Positions 8,329 to 17,071 of a stretch of 64,000 bases of DNA are shown here, piece after piece (position 1 is the stretch's first letter; the number at the start of each line of letters is the position of its first letter). Source of the DNA: Sinosporangium album (lineage in GTDB: Bacteria; Actinomycetota; Actinomycetes; Streptosporangiales; Streptosporangiaceae); the NCBI RefSeq assembly GCF_900100605.1, contig NZ_FNCN01000001.1, forward strand, positions 310,001-374,000, in the 5' to 3' direction. The notes below the pieces were generated by a model. That model was not told where the DNA came from. It did no database searches and worked only from the letters and a program-made list of their open reading frames with translations. Position numbers and translations under genes: made by a program.

Positions 8329-9382
8329 GGCACGCCCGGTAGAAGTCGCGCCAGCCCTCGCGCTCGCGCACCACCGTCTCCAGGTATTCGCGCCACACCA
8401 CCGTGTCCGACACCGGGTCCTGGACGACCGCCCCGACGATGCCGGCGGCCACGTCGGCCGGGCGCAGCACCCCGTCGCCGAAGTGCGCGGCCAGCGCCAC
8501 GCCGCCCGTCAGCACCGAGATGGCCTCCGCCGTCGACAGCGTGCCGCTCGGCGACTTGACCTTGGTGCGGCCGTCCTCGGTGACGCCGGAGCGCAGCTCC
8601 CGGAACACCGTGACGACGCGGCGGATCTCTTCAAGCCCGGTCGCGGTCTCGGGCAGCCGCAGCGCCGCGCTGAGCTGCGCGACCCGGCGGGCCACGATCT
8701 CGACCTCCTCGTCGGCTCCGGCGGGGAGCGGCAGGACGACCGTGTTGAAACGGCGGCGCAGCGCCGACGACAGCTCGTTGACGCCCCGGTCGCGGTCGTT
8801 GGCCGTGGCGATGACGTTGAAGCCCGGGACGGCCTGCACCTCCTCGTTCAGCTCGGGGATGGGCAGCGTCTTCTCCGACAGCACGGTGATCAGCGCGTCC
8901 TGCACGTCGGAGGGCATGCGGGTCAGCTCCTCGATCCTGGCGACCGCGCCGGAGGCCATCGCCCGCATCACCGGGCTTGGCGTCAGGGCCTCCCGCGAGG
9001 GTCCTTCGGCGAGCAGCCGCGCGTAGTTCCAGCCGTAGCGGATCGCCTCCTCGGCGGTGCCCGCCGTACCCTGCACGAGCAGCGTCGAGTCGCCGCTGAC
9101 GGCCGCCGCGAGGTGCTCCGACAGCCACGTCTTGGCGGTGCCGGGCACGCCGAGCAGCAGCAGCGCCCGGTCGGTGGCGAGGGTCGCGACGGCCACCTCG
9201 ACGACGCGCCGCGGGCCGATGTACTTCGGGGTGATCCGTTCGCCGTCCCCCAGCACGTAGGTCGTGACCGCCCACGGCGACAGGTGCCAGCCCGGCGGCC
9301 TCGGCCGGTCGTCGTCCTTGGCCAGGATCGCCAGCTCCTCGGCGTACTGATCCTCGGCGTGCGGGCGGAGAACGTTGGTCAC
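8315..9382 (-). CDS. MoxR-type AAA+ ATPase
   Basis: 355 aa ATPase. Walker A GVPGTAKT is at 78-85, the Walker B region is ARIEEL at 148-153 (an unusual acidic pair instead of DEIN), sensor 1 is IATAND at 191-196, and the arginine-finger segment is LRRRF at 208-212. It overlaps the DUF5691 gene by four bases (ATGA) and the DUF5682 gene by 14, so the proteins should be made in step. MoxR ATPases act as chaperones with VWA partners, and the VWA protein encoded two genes downstream is the likely partner here. Confidence 0.9.
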   Translation of the reverse strand: MTNVLRPHAEDQYAEELAILAKDDDRPRPPGWHLSPWAVTTYVLGDGERITPKYIGPRRVVEVAVATLATDRALLLLGVPGTAKTWLSEHLAAAVSGDSTLLVQGTAGTAEEAIRYGWNYARLLAEGPSREALTPSPVMRAMASGAVARIEELTRMPSDVQDALITVLSEKTLPIPELNEEVQAVPGFNVIATANDRDRGVNELSSALRRRFNTVVLPLPAGADEEVEIVARRVAQLSAALRLPETATGLEEIRRVVTVFRELRSGVTEDGRTKVKSPSGTLSTAEAISVLTGGVALAAHFGDGVLRPADVAAGIVGAVVQDPVSDTVVWREYLETVVREREGWRDFYRACRDER

Positions 9383-10782
9383 TGAAGCTCCTTGAGCATC
9401 TCATCGCGGAATCGGAGGGTCTCGGCGACGTTCTGCACGACGGCGTCGTCCGACAGGTCGGCGACCAGCCCGGCCAGGGCCGGGTCCACCCGCTCCGCCG
9501 CCATCCGGGCCAGTTCGCCAACGTTCCACGGCTGCACCGCCAGCGTCTCGACGATCGTGTTCAGTACGGCTTTCGCCAGCGGCGGCCCCCACGGCCCCGG
9601 CACCCCGCCCAGCAGCATGATCAACTGCCCGTCCACGGCGTGCCCCCGGACGACCTCCGCCGCCCTGACGGCGCGCTCCTCCGCCGGCAGCACCGCCAAC
9701 AGGTCGGCCAGCGGCTCCCTCGCGAACAGCGCCCGCGCCCACGCGGCGTCGTGCTGCAGCACTGCGGCGCGCTCCCAGCCGACCCTGACCTCACGGGACC
9801 AGTCGCCGAGCTCCGCCGCCGTGATCTCCTCCGCGGTCAGCCCGAGGTGGCCAGGCCAGAACCCCAGCGGCGTCCGCGCTATCACCTGCTGGAGCCACCA
9901 GCCGCGCCTGCCGCTGCCGCCGGGGGCGGCGGCCCGGATCCCGTCACGTTCCATCGGCGGGTCGCAGGCGGACGGGGGGTTGACGGCGAAGCCGTCGCCG
10001 TCCCTGCCGAGGCAGCGGGCGGCGCGGGCGGCCATGCGGCGGGCCAGGCGGGACCCGGGAAGCATGGTGAGCAGGTCGGCCGCGCGGTGCCGTACCTCGC
10101 GCCTGCGGTCGTCGAGGGCGGCCTCCAGGAACGGCTCGTCGGCGGGCGACAGGCCGGACCGCAGGACGTCGAGGAAGGCGGCGCGGTCGCCCGGCGTCTC
10201 CCTGTCCCAGGCCGACGCCAGCAGGTCCCGGGCGGCGCCTGGGTCGGTCTCGCGCAGCTCGCGCAGGTGGCGGACGCGGTCGCCCCTGCTGCCGAACTCC
10301 CACATCCGCTCCCCCGCCCCGCCGTCGCCTCCGCCGGGCGCCTCGGCGAGGTAGGCCCAGGCGGGGTTCAGGCCGGCGAGCCACCGGCCGCGCCGCCCCG
10401 CGAGCACCCCCAGGTGCTCGCGGATCGAACGGTCCCGAACCCCGTGGTCCAGCAGCGCCGGCAGCAGGTACGGCGGAAGCCTCCGTTCGCGTCCGGCCGC
10501 CGCGGCGAGCCACTCGGGCAGCAGCCGTACGCGGTCGCCGCCGAGAACGGCGGTCAGCCTGGTGATCGCGGCCTCCGGCACGAGCGGGCGCTCCTCGGGC
10601 GCGGCGGGCGGCAGCGGTTCGCCGCGGCGGGGCCGCCGCCCGGCTCTCCGCCGTACCTCCTCGGCCGCCGCCGCCGACAGCAGCGCCGCCGCGGGTTCAC
10701 CGTCCGCGCCCGGCGACGGCCTGCGGTCCGTGCCGATCAGGGCGGCGGATAGCAGGTCCTCCCATACGGTCCGTGCGGTCAC
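9379..10782 (-). CDS. DUF5691 family protein
   Basis: 467 aa from the GTG at 10782, chosen because it overlaps the preceding stop as GTGA and because the typical N-terminus TVWEDLLSAALIGTDRR follows at once; the frame is open for 38 codons further upstream without conserved features. The protein is alpha-helical with HEAT-like stretches (LDDRRREVRHRAADLLTMLP near 265). No enzyme motif is visible. It always travels with SWIM-type, MoxR and VWA genes in actinobacteria as far as I recall, so a scaffold or adaptor role is likely. Function unknown. Confidence 0.8.
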   Translation of the reverse strand: MTARTVWEDLLSAALIGTDRRPSPGADGEPAAALLSAAAAEEVRRRAGRRPRRGEPLPPAAPEERPLVPEAAITRLTAVLGGDRVRLLPEWLAAAAGRERRLPPYLLPALLDHGVRDRSIREHLGVLAGRRGRWLAGLNPAWAYLAEAPGGGDGGAGERMWEFGSRGDRVRHLRELRETDPGAARDLLASAWDRETPGDRAAFLDVLRSGLSPADEPFLEAALDDRRREVRHRAADLLTMLPGSRLARRMAARAARCLGRDGDGFAVNPPSACDPPMERDGIRAAAPGGSGRRGWWLQQVIARTPLGFWPGHLGLTAEEITAAELGDWSREVRVGWERAAVLQHDAAWARALFAREPLADLLAVLPAEERAVRAAEVVRGHAVDGQLIMLLGGVPGPWGPPLAKAVLNTIVETLAVQPWNVGELARMAAERVDPALAGLVADLSDDAVVQNVAETLRFRDEMLKELQ

Positions 10783-11807
10783 ACGACCACCGTCCGCCCG
10801 TCCTCGTCCCAGGTCGTCAACGGCACAAGGCCCCAGGGGGTCCACTCGGCGGCCACCGTGACCGGCGCGCCGCCCGACGTGGCGACGAGCGTCCACGGCG
10901 CTCCGGCCCCGGGGTGCAGCGCCAGCCCCTCACCGGAGGCGTCGGCGAGCATCCAGCCGGCCTCGCCCGCGTCCGCCCCGCCGTCCCGCACGTCCGCCCC
11001 GCCGTCCCGCGTGGGCACCACGCCGGAGAGCACCAGGGGCCACGACTCCAGCCACGGGTCGCCCGCCAGCGCCGCCGCCACCTCCCCCAGGGCCGCGGCG
11101 GGGCCGGTGCCGGGCGGAGGGCCCGTGAAGGCGTACGGCGCGGCGTGGCGGGCCGCCACCAGGGCGCGCAGCGGGACGGCTCCCGCGTAGAACGCGAGGT
11201 CGGCGTCGACCGCGGTGCCCGTCGCCAATGTGGCGTCGAGCGGCCGGCCGGGAGGGGCGAACGACAGCACCAGGGCGCTGCGGCCGGTGCGGCGTCCGCG
11301 CAGCCACACCCTGCGGGCGATCAAGCGGTCCTGCTCCTCGTCGCGGAGGCCGAGCACGTCCCACACGTCGCGGACGCCCGCGCCCGCCAGCACCTCCTCC
11401 CTGGTGACGGGGAAGCCGATCCTGCTGCGGACCGTGCGGACGAGGTCTGCGGGCAGCCCTGCCCTGCCCCGGTAGGCGGCGGTCAGCAGGTAGAGCAGCC
11501 CGTACTCCCCGAGGAGGCGGCCCGGCCAGTCCTCGCCGCTCAGCGTGGCGCCGAGCCGGGCGACGGCCCCGGCCACACCAGGGGCCTGGGCGTCGACCAG
11601 GCGCCTGGCCACGTCGTCCCAGTGGGCGTGGCCGGCGGCCTTGGTGCCCGCGATGCCCTGCCGTATCTGGTCGGTGAGCCATCGCTCCAGCTCAAGCAGG
11701 CCGGTGGACACCCGCTGCTCGCGCTGCTCGGCGCGGCGCGCCGAGGCGTCCCGGCCCCCCGCGCCGTCCCTCCCGGCGGCCGTCGAGTCCTCGATCACCT
11801 GACGCAC
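10779..11807 (-). CDS. SWIM-family cluster protein lacking the SWIM zinc finger
   Basis: 342 aa, first gene of the five-gene module. Residues 20-340 match the C-terminal part of the SWIM zinc-finger proteins that accompany DUF5691/MoxR/DUF5682/VWA genes (for example the ARRAEQREQRV linker and LAELERW-like helix near residue 40). The expected N-terminal domain with the CxC...CxH zinc motif is absent: there are no cysteine pairs in the protein, and no remnant is readable in the 172 bases upstream. Either the domain was deleted or it is encoded elsewhere. The ATG at 11807 is the only sensible start. Overlaps DUF5691 by four bases. Confidence 0.7.
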   Translation of the reverse strand: MRQVIEDSTAAGRDGAGGRDASARRAEQREQRVSTGLLELERWLTDQIRQGIAGTKAAGHAHWDDVARRLVDAQAPGVAGAVARLGATLSGEDWPGRLLGEYGLLYLLTAAYRGRAGLPADLVRTVRSRIGFPVTREEVLAGAGVRDVWDVLGLRDEEQDRLIARRVWLRGRRTGRSALVLSFAPPGRPLDATLATGTAVDADLAFYAGAVPLRALVAARHAAPYAFTGPPPGTGPAAALGEVAAALAGDPWLESWPLVLSGVVPTRDGGADVRDGGADAGEAGWMLADASGEGLALHPGAGAPWTLVATSGGAPVTVAAEWTPWGLVPLTTWDEDGRTVVV

Positions 11808-11853
11808 ACTAGCCAGCTAGACCGACATTTCATGACCGGTTATGTAAATCCTT

Positions 11854-11870
11854 GATTGGCTATGCCAATC
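11854..11870. promoter_or_regulatory. Palindromic operator candidate between divergent genes
   Basis: GATTGGC and GCCAATC form perfect 7-base arms around TAT. The site lies between the SWIM-like gene (minus) and the aldehyde dehydrogenase (plus), close to where either promoter would be. The cognate regulator is not in the window. Confidence 0.55.
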
Positions 11871-11979
11871 TGATGCAGCAGACATCCTCGGCCTGCCCGC
11901 ACCCGCCGGGAAGACGGATGATTGTCTGAGAAGAGCCCGTGGGAAGAATTCGGGCGAACACCTTCCAAGGAGGTCAACG

Positions 11980-13515
11980 GTGACCCGCCAGCTCGTCTCC
12001 ATCATCGGCGGCAAGGACGCCCCGTCGGTCGCGTCCTACACGTCCATCAACCCCGCACGCACCGGCGAGACCGTGGCCACCGTGGGGCTCGCCGACGCGG
12101 AGACCTTCGCCGCGGCCTGCCGTACCGCCAGGAACGCCCAGCGCGAATGGGCCCGCGTGCCCGCGCCCGTCCGCGGGCGCGTCATCGCCTCGATCGGACG
12201 CCTCGTCGAAGCGAACGCCGAAAGCCTCGCGCGGCTCGTCACCGAAGAGATCGGCAAGCCCTACGCCGAAGCGCTGGGCGAGGTCCGGGAGATCGTCGAC
12301 ACCTGCGACTTCTTCCTCGGCGAAGGCCGGCGCCTGTACGGCCAGACCGTGCCGTCGGAGATGCCCGACAAGAACCTGTTCACCTTCCGGGTACCGGTCG
12401 GCGTCGCCGCCGTCATCACCGCGGGCAACTTCCCCGTCGCCGTCCCGGCCTGGTATCTCATCCCCGCGCTCCTGTGCGGCAACACCGCCGTCTGGAAGCC
12501 CGCGGAATACGCGGCGGCCTCCGCCCACGCGCTCTACCGGCTGTTCACCGCGGCCGGGCTGCCCGACGGCGTCCTGAACCTCGTCTTCGCCGACGGCTCC
12601 TCCACCTTCGCCGGCCTCGAACTCGCCCTCACCGAAGGCACCGTGCAGAAGGTCGGCTTCACCGGCTCCACCGCCGTCGGCCGCGCCGTCGGCGAACTCT
12701 GCGGTCGCCACCTCCAGTCGCCCTGCCTGGAACTCGGCGGCAAGAACCCCATGGTCGTCACCCCCGACGCCGACCTGGACCTCGCGGTCGAAGGCGCCCT
12801 GTTCTCCGGCTTCGGTACGGCAGGCCAGCGCTGCACCTCCCTCGGCACCGCGATCGTGCACGAATCCGTGCACGCCGACTTCACCGCCCGCCTCGCCGCC
12901 GCCGTCGCCTCGGCCAAGGTCGGCGAGCCGACGGGGGACGTGGTCTACGGCCCGCTGCTGGACACCCGGTTCGCCGAGCGCTACGAGGAATACCTCGACT
13001 GGATCGAGCCGCACCACACCGTCGTCACCGGCCCCACCGGACGCATCACGCAGGACAACCCCAGGGGCGGCTTCACCGGCGAGGGCGGCCTCTACTACCA
13101 CCCCGTCGTCGTCGACGGCGTCCGGCCCGACGACCAGATCTTCCTTGAGGAGACCTTCGGCCCCCTCGTCGGCATCGCGACCTACCGCACCCTGGACGAG
13201 GCCATCGAACTCGCCAACCGCCCCGGCTACGGCCTCTCCTCGTCGATCTACACCACCGACCCCGCCTCCGCCTTCCGCTTCCGCGAAGGCATCGGCGCCG
13301 GCATGGTCAGCGTCAACAACTCCACCTCGGGCGCTGAAGCCCACCTGCCCTTCGGCGGCAACGGCAAGTCCGGCAACGGCAGCCGCCAGTCCGGCATGTG
13401 GGTGCTCGACCAGTTCACCCGCTGGCAGTCCATGAACTGGGACCACAGCGGCCGCCTGCAGAAGGCCCAGATGGACGTCGCCGAGATCACCCCCGACCTC
13501 GACTACCGCCTCTGA
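11980..13515 (+). CDS. Aldehyde dehydrogenase family protein
   Basis: 511 aa, GTG start with a strong AAGGAGG six bases upstream. All NAD-dependent ALDH landmarks are present: Asn150 (TAGNFP), Lys173 (WKPAE), the GFTGSTAVG nucleotide loop near 226-234, Glu251 (LELGGKNP) and catalytic Cys285 (GQRCTS). The sequence resembles piperideine-6-carboxylate/amino-aldehyde dehydrogenases more than acetaldehyde enzymes, but no lysine-degradation or ectoine genes are adjacent, so the substrate is open. Soluble, cytoplasmic. A 10-base-stem hairpin after the stop ends the unit. Confidence 0.9.
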   Translation: MTRQLVSIIGGKDAPSVASYTSINPARTGETVATVGLADAETFAAACRTARNAQREWARVPAPVRGRVIASIGRLVEANAESLARLVTEEIGKPYAEALGEVREIVDTCDFFLGEGRRLYGQTVPSEMPDKNLFTFRVPVGVAAVITAGNFPVAVPAWYLIPALLCGNTAVWKPAEYAAASAHALYRLFTAAGLPDGVLNLVFADGSSTFAGLELALTEGTVQKVGFTGSTAVGRAVGELCGRHLQSPCLELGGKNPMVVTPDADLDLAVEGALFSGFGTAGQRCTSLGTAIVHESVHADFTARLAAAVASAKVGEPTGDVVYGPLLDTRFAERYEEYLDWIEPHHTVVTGPTGRITQDNPRGGFTGEGGLYYHPVVVDGVRPDDQIFLEETFGPLVGIATYRTLDEAIELANRPGYGLSSSIYTTDPASAFRFREGIGAGMVSVNNSTSGAEAHLPFGGNGKSGNGSRQSGMWVLDQFTRWQSMNWDHSGRLQKAQMDVAEITPDLDYRL

Positions 13516-13523
13516 CCCGCCCC

Positions 13524-13550
13524 GTCAGGCCGGTTCCCCGCCGGCCTGAC
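13524..13550 (+). terminator. Rho-independent-like hairpin after the ALDH gene
   Basis: GTCAGGCCGG and CCGGCCTGAC pair perfectly around a 7-base loop, nine bases after the stop. No U-tract, as is usual in high-GC actinobacteria. Confidence 0.75.
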
Positions 13551-13561
13551 CACACAACAGC

Positions 13562-13668
13562 TCACGCGGACAGCCGGATCTCGGTAGGGGCCACGATGGG
13601 CTGCTCGACGGCCTCGGGGACCGGCTCGTCCTCGTAGTAGAGCTCCAGGGCCTCCCGCGCGCCGACAG
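13562..13668 (-). pseudogene. HicB-like antitoxin C-terminal remnant
   Basis: Reading the minus strand back from the stop at 13562 gives AREALELYYEDEPVPEAVEQP followed by a short strand ending in EIRLSA. This resembles the end of HicB-family antitoxins (helix REALELYLED, then a DNA-binding or strand tail). The frame loses all similarity upstream of about 13668, next to a perfect palindrome (13676-13691), and no toxin gene is present. A truncated relic is the simplest reading; assignment is by recognition of one motif only. Confidence 0.5.
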
Positions 13669-13675
13669 GTCTTCC

Positions 13676-13691
13676 TCTCTGTAGAGAGGCG
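13676..13691. repeat. Palindrome CCTCTCT-GT-AGAGAGG
   Basis: Perfect 7-base arms around GT at the point where the HicB-like remnant loses similarity. It could mark a rearrangement joint or be a regulatory site for the small gene at 13798. Confidence 0.5.
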
Positions 13692-13797
13692 TGGCGCGGG
13701 CGGGACTCGCCTTATGGGGTTTGCCGACGGTCGAATATGCTGCGGGATGACGTGTGCCTTGCGTCGCGCCCCGCTCGTCCCTAGAGGAGCTGTTCAC

Positions 13798-13884
13798 ATG
13801 TACAAGGAGTTCGCGGCCGAGGTCGTGATGTGGATGATCCCCGTGATCGTGCTCATCGGCCTTGCGATCATGATCACGGCCTGA
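13798..13884 (+). CDS. 28-residue single-helix membrane peptide
   Basis: ATG preceded by AGAGGAG at a normal distance (eight bases). The peptide begins MYKEFAAEVV and continues as one hydrophobic helix (MWMIPVIVLIGLAIMI) to the stop. A perfect 11-base hairpin follows 9 bases later. Start signal, helix and terminator together support a real gene, although it is too short for normal ORF calling. Function unknown; peptides of this kind usually associate with a larger membrane complex or the divisome. Alternative: chance ORF. Confidence 0.6.
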   Translation: MYKEFAAEVVMWMIPVIVLIGLAIMITA

Positions 13885-13893
13885 CGTGGATGA

Positions 13894-13918
13894 CGCGGGG
13901 ACCTTGGAGGTCCCCGCG
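13894..13918. terminator. Bidirectional hairpin terminator
   Basis: CGCGGGGACCT and AGGTCCCCGCG form a perfect 11-base stem with a 3-base loop between the small membrane peptide (plus) and the end of the carboxypeptidase gene (minus). Confidence 0.85.
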
Positions 13919-13924
13919 CGCTGT

Positions 13925-15748
13925 CTATCGCAGGATTCTGACGTCGTCGACGCCCGCCTCGACGAGGGAGGCTCCGGCGGCGTCGGCGGCCTCGACCACG
14001 ATGCGGACGGTCTGGCCGGCGAAGCCGCTGATGTCTGCGGTGGCGGTCGCCCAGGAGCCATTGCGGTTGACGGCCGCGCCGGGCTGCTGGAGGACCTGGT
14101 TCGTGGTGGCGCCGACGACCTTGACCTTGAGGTGGTCGGCGTTGCTGGAGTTGCTGCCGTGGGCGAGATACCAGGCGAAGCTCAGGGTGAGCGGGCCGGG
14201 CGCGGGCAGTGTGATGGGCGGCGACTGGACGGTCGTGGTGCCGCCGTCGAGGTCGTGGGCTCCGGCGGATGATCCGGCGAGGCGGCCGGTGACGAGGGCG
14301 TGGGTTCCGCCGGCGGTGGTGCCGAGCTGCTTGGGGCCTCCGCTTGAGGTGGCCTCGGGGTCGCCGCGTTCCCACTGGCCGGAGGTGGCGGTGTCGGTGC
14401 CGCCGGGGTCGGTGATCCAGCCGGTCGCGGTTTCGAAGGTGTCCGACCAGACCGTGGCGGGCGGTGCGCCTCCGCAATGCTGCGCCTCCTTGCCGATGAT
14501 GCGGTAGACGCAGTCGGAGTATTCGAGGAAGCGGAGCACGGCCTCGCGGTTGCGTGTGGTCTGCGGCACGATCTGCTCGTCGGGCGGGTAGAAACCGGGC
14601 GAGGCGCTCACCGGATACATCTCGAAGGTGAAGCTGAAGATCTTGTGGACGCCCCACAGGTAGTCGTCGATGCCGCCGTCTGTCACGTAGAGGTCGCTCG
14701 CCTGCTGGGCGGTGTAGCCGTTCGTCGAGGCCATGTTCTGGCCGAGGGCGGCGTGGGCGTCACGGTCGTCCTGGGTGAGTCCGGGGGCGGTGTCGTTGAA
14801 GGTGTAGCCGTACGGCCACAGGATCAGCTCGCCGTAGGTGTGCCAGTCGATGTGCGACCTGATCTGCTGGACTCCCCCGACGACCCGGCCGCGCACAAAG
14901 TCGGCCACGGCCTTCACCTCGGGCGCCGACTCCGCCGAGGGGCCCCGGTAGGTCTCGCTGGACGGTGAACTGGACGATCCGCCGCAGCAGCCCCAGTTGA
15001 AGTCCCAGTTACGGTTCATGTCGGTGCCGACGGCGGAGGATCCGCTGTTCGGCTGGCGGTTCTTACGCCATGTCCGGTAGGACCCGGTGGCGATGTCGTA
15101 TTCGCCGCCGTCGGGGTTCAGATCCGGCATGATCCAGATTTCGCGGGTGTCGACCAGGCCGGTGATCCGAGCGTCGGTGCCGTAGCCGTCGGTGAACAGG
15201 TTGAGCAGGTAGATCGCCATCTCGACGGTGAGGTGCTCGCGTGCGTGCTGGTGGTGGGTGAACAGCACCTCGGGCTCGTTCTCGTCGGAGTTCACGTTGT
15301 CGCTGATCTTGATGGCCATCAGGTCGCGGCCCTGATGCGACGTGCCGTAGCTGATCTTCTTGGCGACCGAGGGGTGGTCGGCCACGATCCGGTCCACGGC
15401 GGCGGTCATCTCGGCGTAGGTGTGGTAGCCGGAGTCCGCCGGGGGGAAGTCCGCGAGCCGGCCCGTCTTGGGGCCGAGCTGGTGGGGCAGCACGGTGACG
15501 GCATACCCCTGCGCCTTGACGGCGGCGATCTCGCTCTCCGTCGCCGTCACGACGACCGAGGACTTGGCGACCTCGTCGATCAACGCACCGGTGCGGGCGA
15601 TGGCCGTACGCTGCTGGGCGGTGGACGGCCCCTCGACGCGATACTGCCGACTGGGTAGTGGTTCCGCCGCCGCTCCCGCCGCGCTGATCCCCGCGGCTAA
15701 CAGGAGCACAAGGGCGGTTAAGGCAGTGATGAGATGCCTTCTCACCAT
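13925..15748 (-). CDS. Secreted M14 zinc carboxypeptidase with C-terminal beta domain
   Basis: 607 aa. A basic start and hydrophobic run to AAGAAAEP (residue about 28) form a Sec signal peptide; residues 30-100 look like an inhibitory propeptide. The catalytic domain has zinc ligands His168 and Glu171 (HAREH), [10 protein letters not shown] (209-218), RKNR (228-231), His303 (SHIDWH) and catalytic Glu376 (TFEMYP), as in carboxypeptidase T. Residues about 425-607 are a jelly-roll/P-domain-like module. A strong AAGGAGG lies only two bases from the ATG and five from the next codon, a GTG, so the true start may be one codon later. It should degrade peptides outside the cell. Confidence 0.9.
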   Translation of the reverse strand: MVRRHLITALTALVLLLAAGISAAGAAAEPLPSRQYRVEGPSTAQQRTAIARTGALIDEVAKSSVVVTATESEIAAVKAQGYAVTVLPHQLGPKTGRLADFPPADSGYHTYAEMTAAVDRIVADHPSVAKKISYGTSHQGRDLMAIKISDNVNSDENEPEVLFTHHQHAREHLTVEMAIYLLNLFTDGYGTDARITGLVDTREIWIMPDLNPDGGEYDIATGSYRTWRKNRQPNSGSSAVGTDMNRNWDFNWGCCGGSSSSPSSETYRGPSAESAPEVKAVADFVRGRVVGGVQQIRSHIDWHTYGELILWPYGYTFNDTAPGLTQDDRDAHAALGQNMASTNGYTAQQASDLYVTDGGIDDYLWGVHKIFSFTFEMYPVSASPGFYPPDEQIVPQTTRNREAVLRFLEYSDCVYRIIGKEAQHCGGAPPATVWSDTFETATGWITDPGGTDTATSGQWERGDPEATSSGGPKQLGTTAGGTHALVTGRLAGSSAGAHDLDGGTTTVQSPPITLPAPGPLTLSFAWYLAHGSNSSNADHLKVKVVGATTNQVLQQPGAAVNRNGSWATATADISGFAGQTVRIVVEAADAAGASLVEAGVDDVRILR

Positions 15749-15967
15749 TTCCTCCTTGGGAGGGTGCGCTGTCGGGGGTTGGCGCGCACCTCTTACTGAG
15801 AGTCAGGCCCAGCAGCCATGCTTGAAAGACCCAAATTTCCACACTTTCCGGACGCCACCCCTGCACCGCCCCTGTGCACACGCCGACACAACCGCGCTCC
15901 GCGCCGCCCATGACGGCGCCTGGAAGCATGGCCGGGAGCGATCGGGACGCCGCTGGAGAGGTGGCGG

Positions 15968-15989
15968 AATAGTTGAAGCGTCAACTATT
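15968..15989. promoter_or_regulatory. Operator palindrome upstream of pirin
   Basis: AATAGTTGA and TCAACTATT are perfect 9-base arms around AGCG, 49 bases before the pirin start. Sites of the TTGA-N-TCAA type are bound by MarR/HxlR-like redox or antibiotic-responsive repressors in actinobacteria; no such regulator is adjacent. Confidence 0.7.
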
Positions 15990-16038
15990 GTTGTGGGGAG
16001 CATTCAGAGCGTCGGACGCCCGACAAGGAGGAGGCACG

Positions 16039-17028
16039 ATGCCCGCCATCACCGCAGACACGCTGACCCTGCCCCGCCTGCCGCACCTGCCCGAGACCGG
16101 TACGGCATGGCGCAAGGTGGCCAAGGTCATTACCGCCGCGCGGCAGGTCGAGGGCGAGGGCTTCGTCGTACGGCGCCCCTTCCCCGGCGTGGACCTGGCG
16201 CTTGCCGACCCGTTCCTGCTCCTCGACCACATGGGCGCCGTGGAATACGCTCCCGGCGAGGCCAAGGGGACCCCGTGGCATCCGCACCGGGGCTTCGAGA
16301 CCGTCACCTACATGATCGACGGCGCGTTCCAGCACCAGGACACGACGGGCGGCGGCGGGCTGATCACCGACGGCGCGACTCAGTGGATGACCGCGGCCTC
16401 GGGCATCCAGCACATCGAGCAGCCTCCGCCGGAGCTGGTCGCCAGCGGCGGCCTGTTCCACGGTGTGCAGCTCTGGGTCAACCTTCCGAAGGCCCAGAAG
16501 TGGCTGCCTCCGGCGTACCAGGACATCCGCGCCGGTGACGTGACCCTGCTCGCGGCCGACGACGGCGCGTCACTGGTACGGCTGATCGCCGGCGACGTCG
16601 CGGGCTACCAGGGACCCGGCACCACCCACACGCCGATCACCTACCTGCACGCCACGGTCGCGCCCGGAGCCAGGCTCGCCCTGCCGTGGCCGGAGAACTT
16701 CAACGCCTTGGTCTACGTGCTGAGCGGAAGCGGAAGCGCTGGCGAGGAAGGGCGTCCGCTCAACGAGGGGCAGCTCGCGGTCTTCGGGCCGGGGTCCGCG
16801 CTGTCGGTGCGGGCCGCGGACACGCAGCCGCAGGCGTCGCAGTCGGGCTGGGAGATCCTCGTGCTCGGCGGGCTGCCGATCCGGGAGCCTGTCGCCCGCT
16901 ACGGGCCGTTCGTCATGAACACCCGCGCCGAGATCGTCCAGGCGTTCGAGGACTTCCAGGCCGGGCGCATGGGCGTGGTGCCCGCACAGAAGATCGCCCA
17001 CCGCACGTCGAGCGACGAGTCGCTCTGA
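16039..17028 (+). CDS. Pirin family protein (bicupin)
   Basis: 329 aa from the ATG at 16039, which has AAGGAGGAGG just upstream; an in-frame upstream TTG would overlap the operator and is less likely. The N-terminal cupin has the metal-binding set HPHRGFETVTY (His-x-His near residues 81-83 and Glu), plus a later His in IQHIEQ, and a second cupin covers residues about 190-290. Some bacterial pirins show quercetin-dioxygenase activity and others regulate metabolic enzymes. Here the operator upstream suggests induction by stress. Cytoplasmic. Confidence 0.9.
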   Translation: MPAITADTLTLPRLPHLPETGTAWRKVAKVITAARQVEGEGFVVRRPFPGVDLALADPFLLLDHMGAVEYAPGEAKGTPWHPHRGFETVTYMIDGAFQHQDTTGGGGLITDGATQWMTAASGIQHIEQPPPELVASGGLFHGVQLWVNLPKAQKWLPPAYQDIRAGDVTLLAADDGASLVRLIAGDVAGYQGPGTTHTPITYLHATVAPGARLALPWPENFNALVYVLSGSGSAGEEGRPLNEGQLAVFGPGSALSVRAADTQPQASQSGWEILVLGGLPIREPVARYGPFVMNTRAEIVQAFEDFQAGRMGVVPAQKIAHRTSSDESL

Positions 17029-17042
17029 CCTCAGGCTCCCCG

Positions 17043-17071
17043 GTGCCCGCCGTTCCACAGCCGGCGGGCAC
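17043..17071. terminator. Hairpin terminator after pirin
   Basis: GTGCCCGCCG and CGGCGGGCAC, 10-base perfect stem, 9-base loop, 15 bases after the stop. Confidence 0.8.

Noticed and set aside
13925-14657. Long plus-strand and minus-strand alternative frames across the carboxypeptidase
   Set aside because: Shadow frames caused by high GC at third codon positions; only the frame with zinc ligands and signal peptide is coherent.
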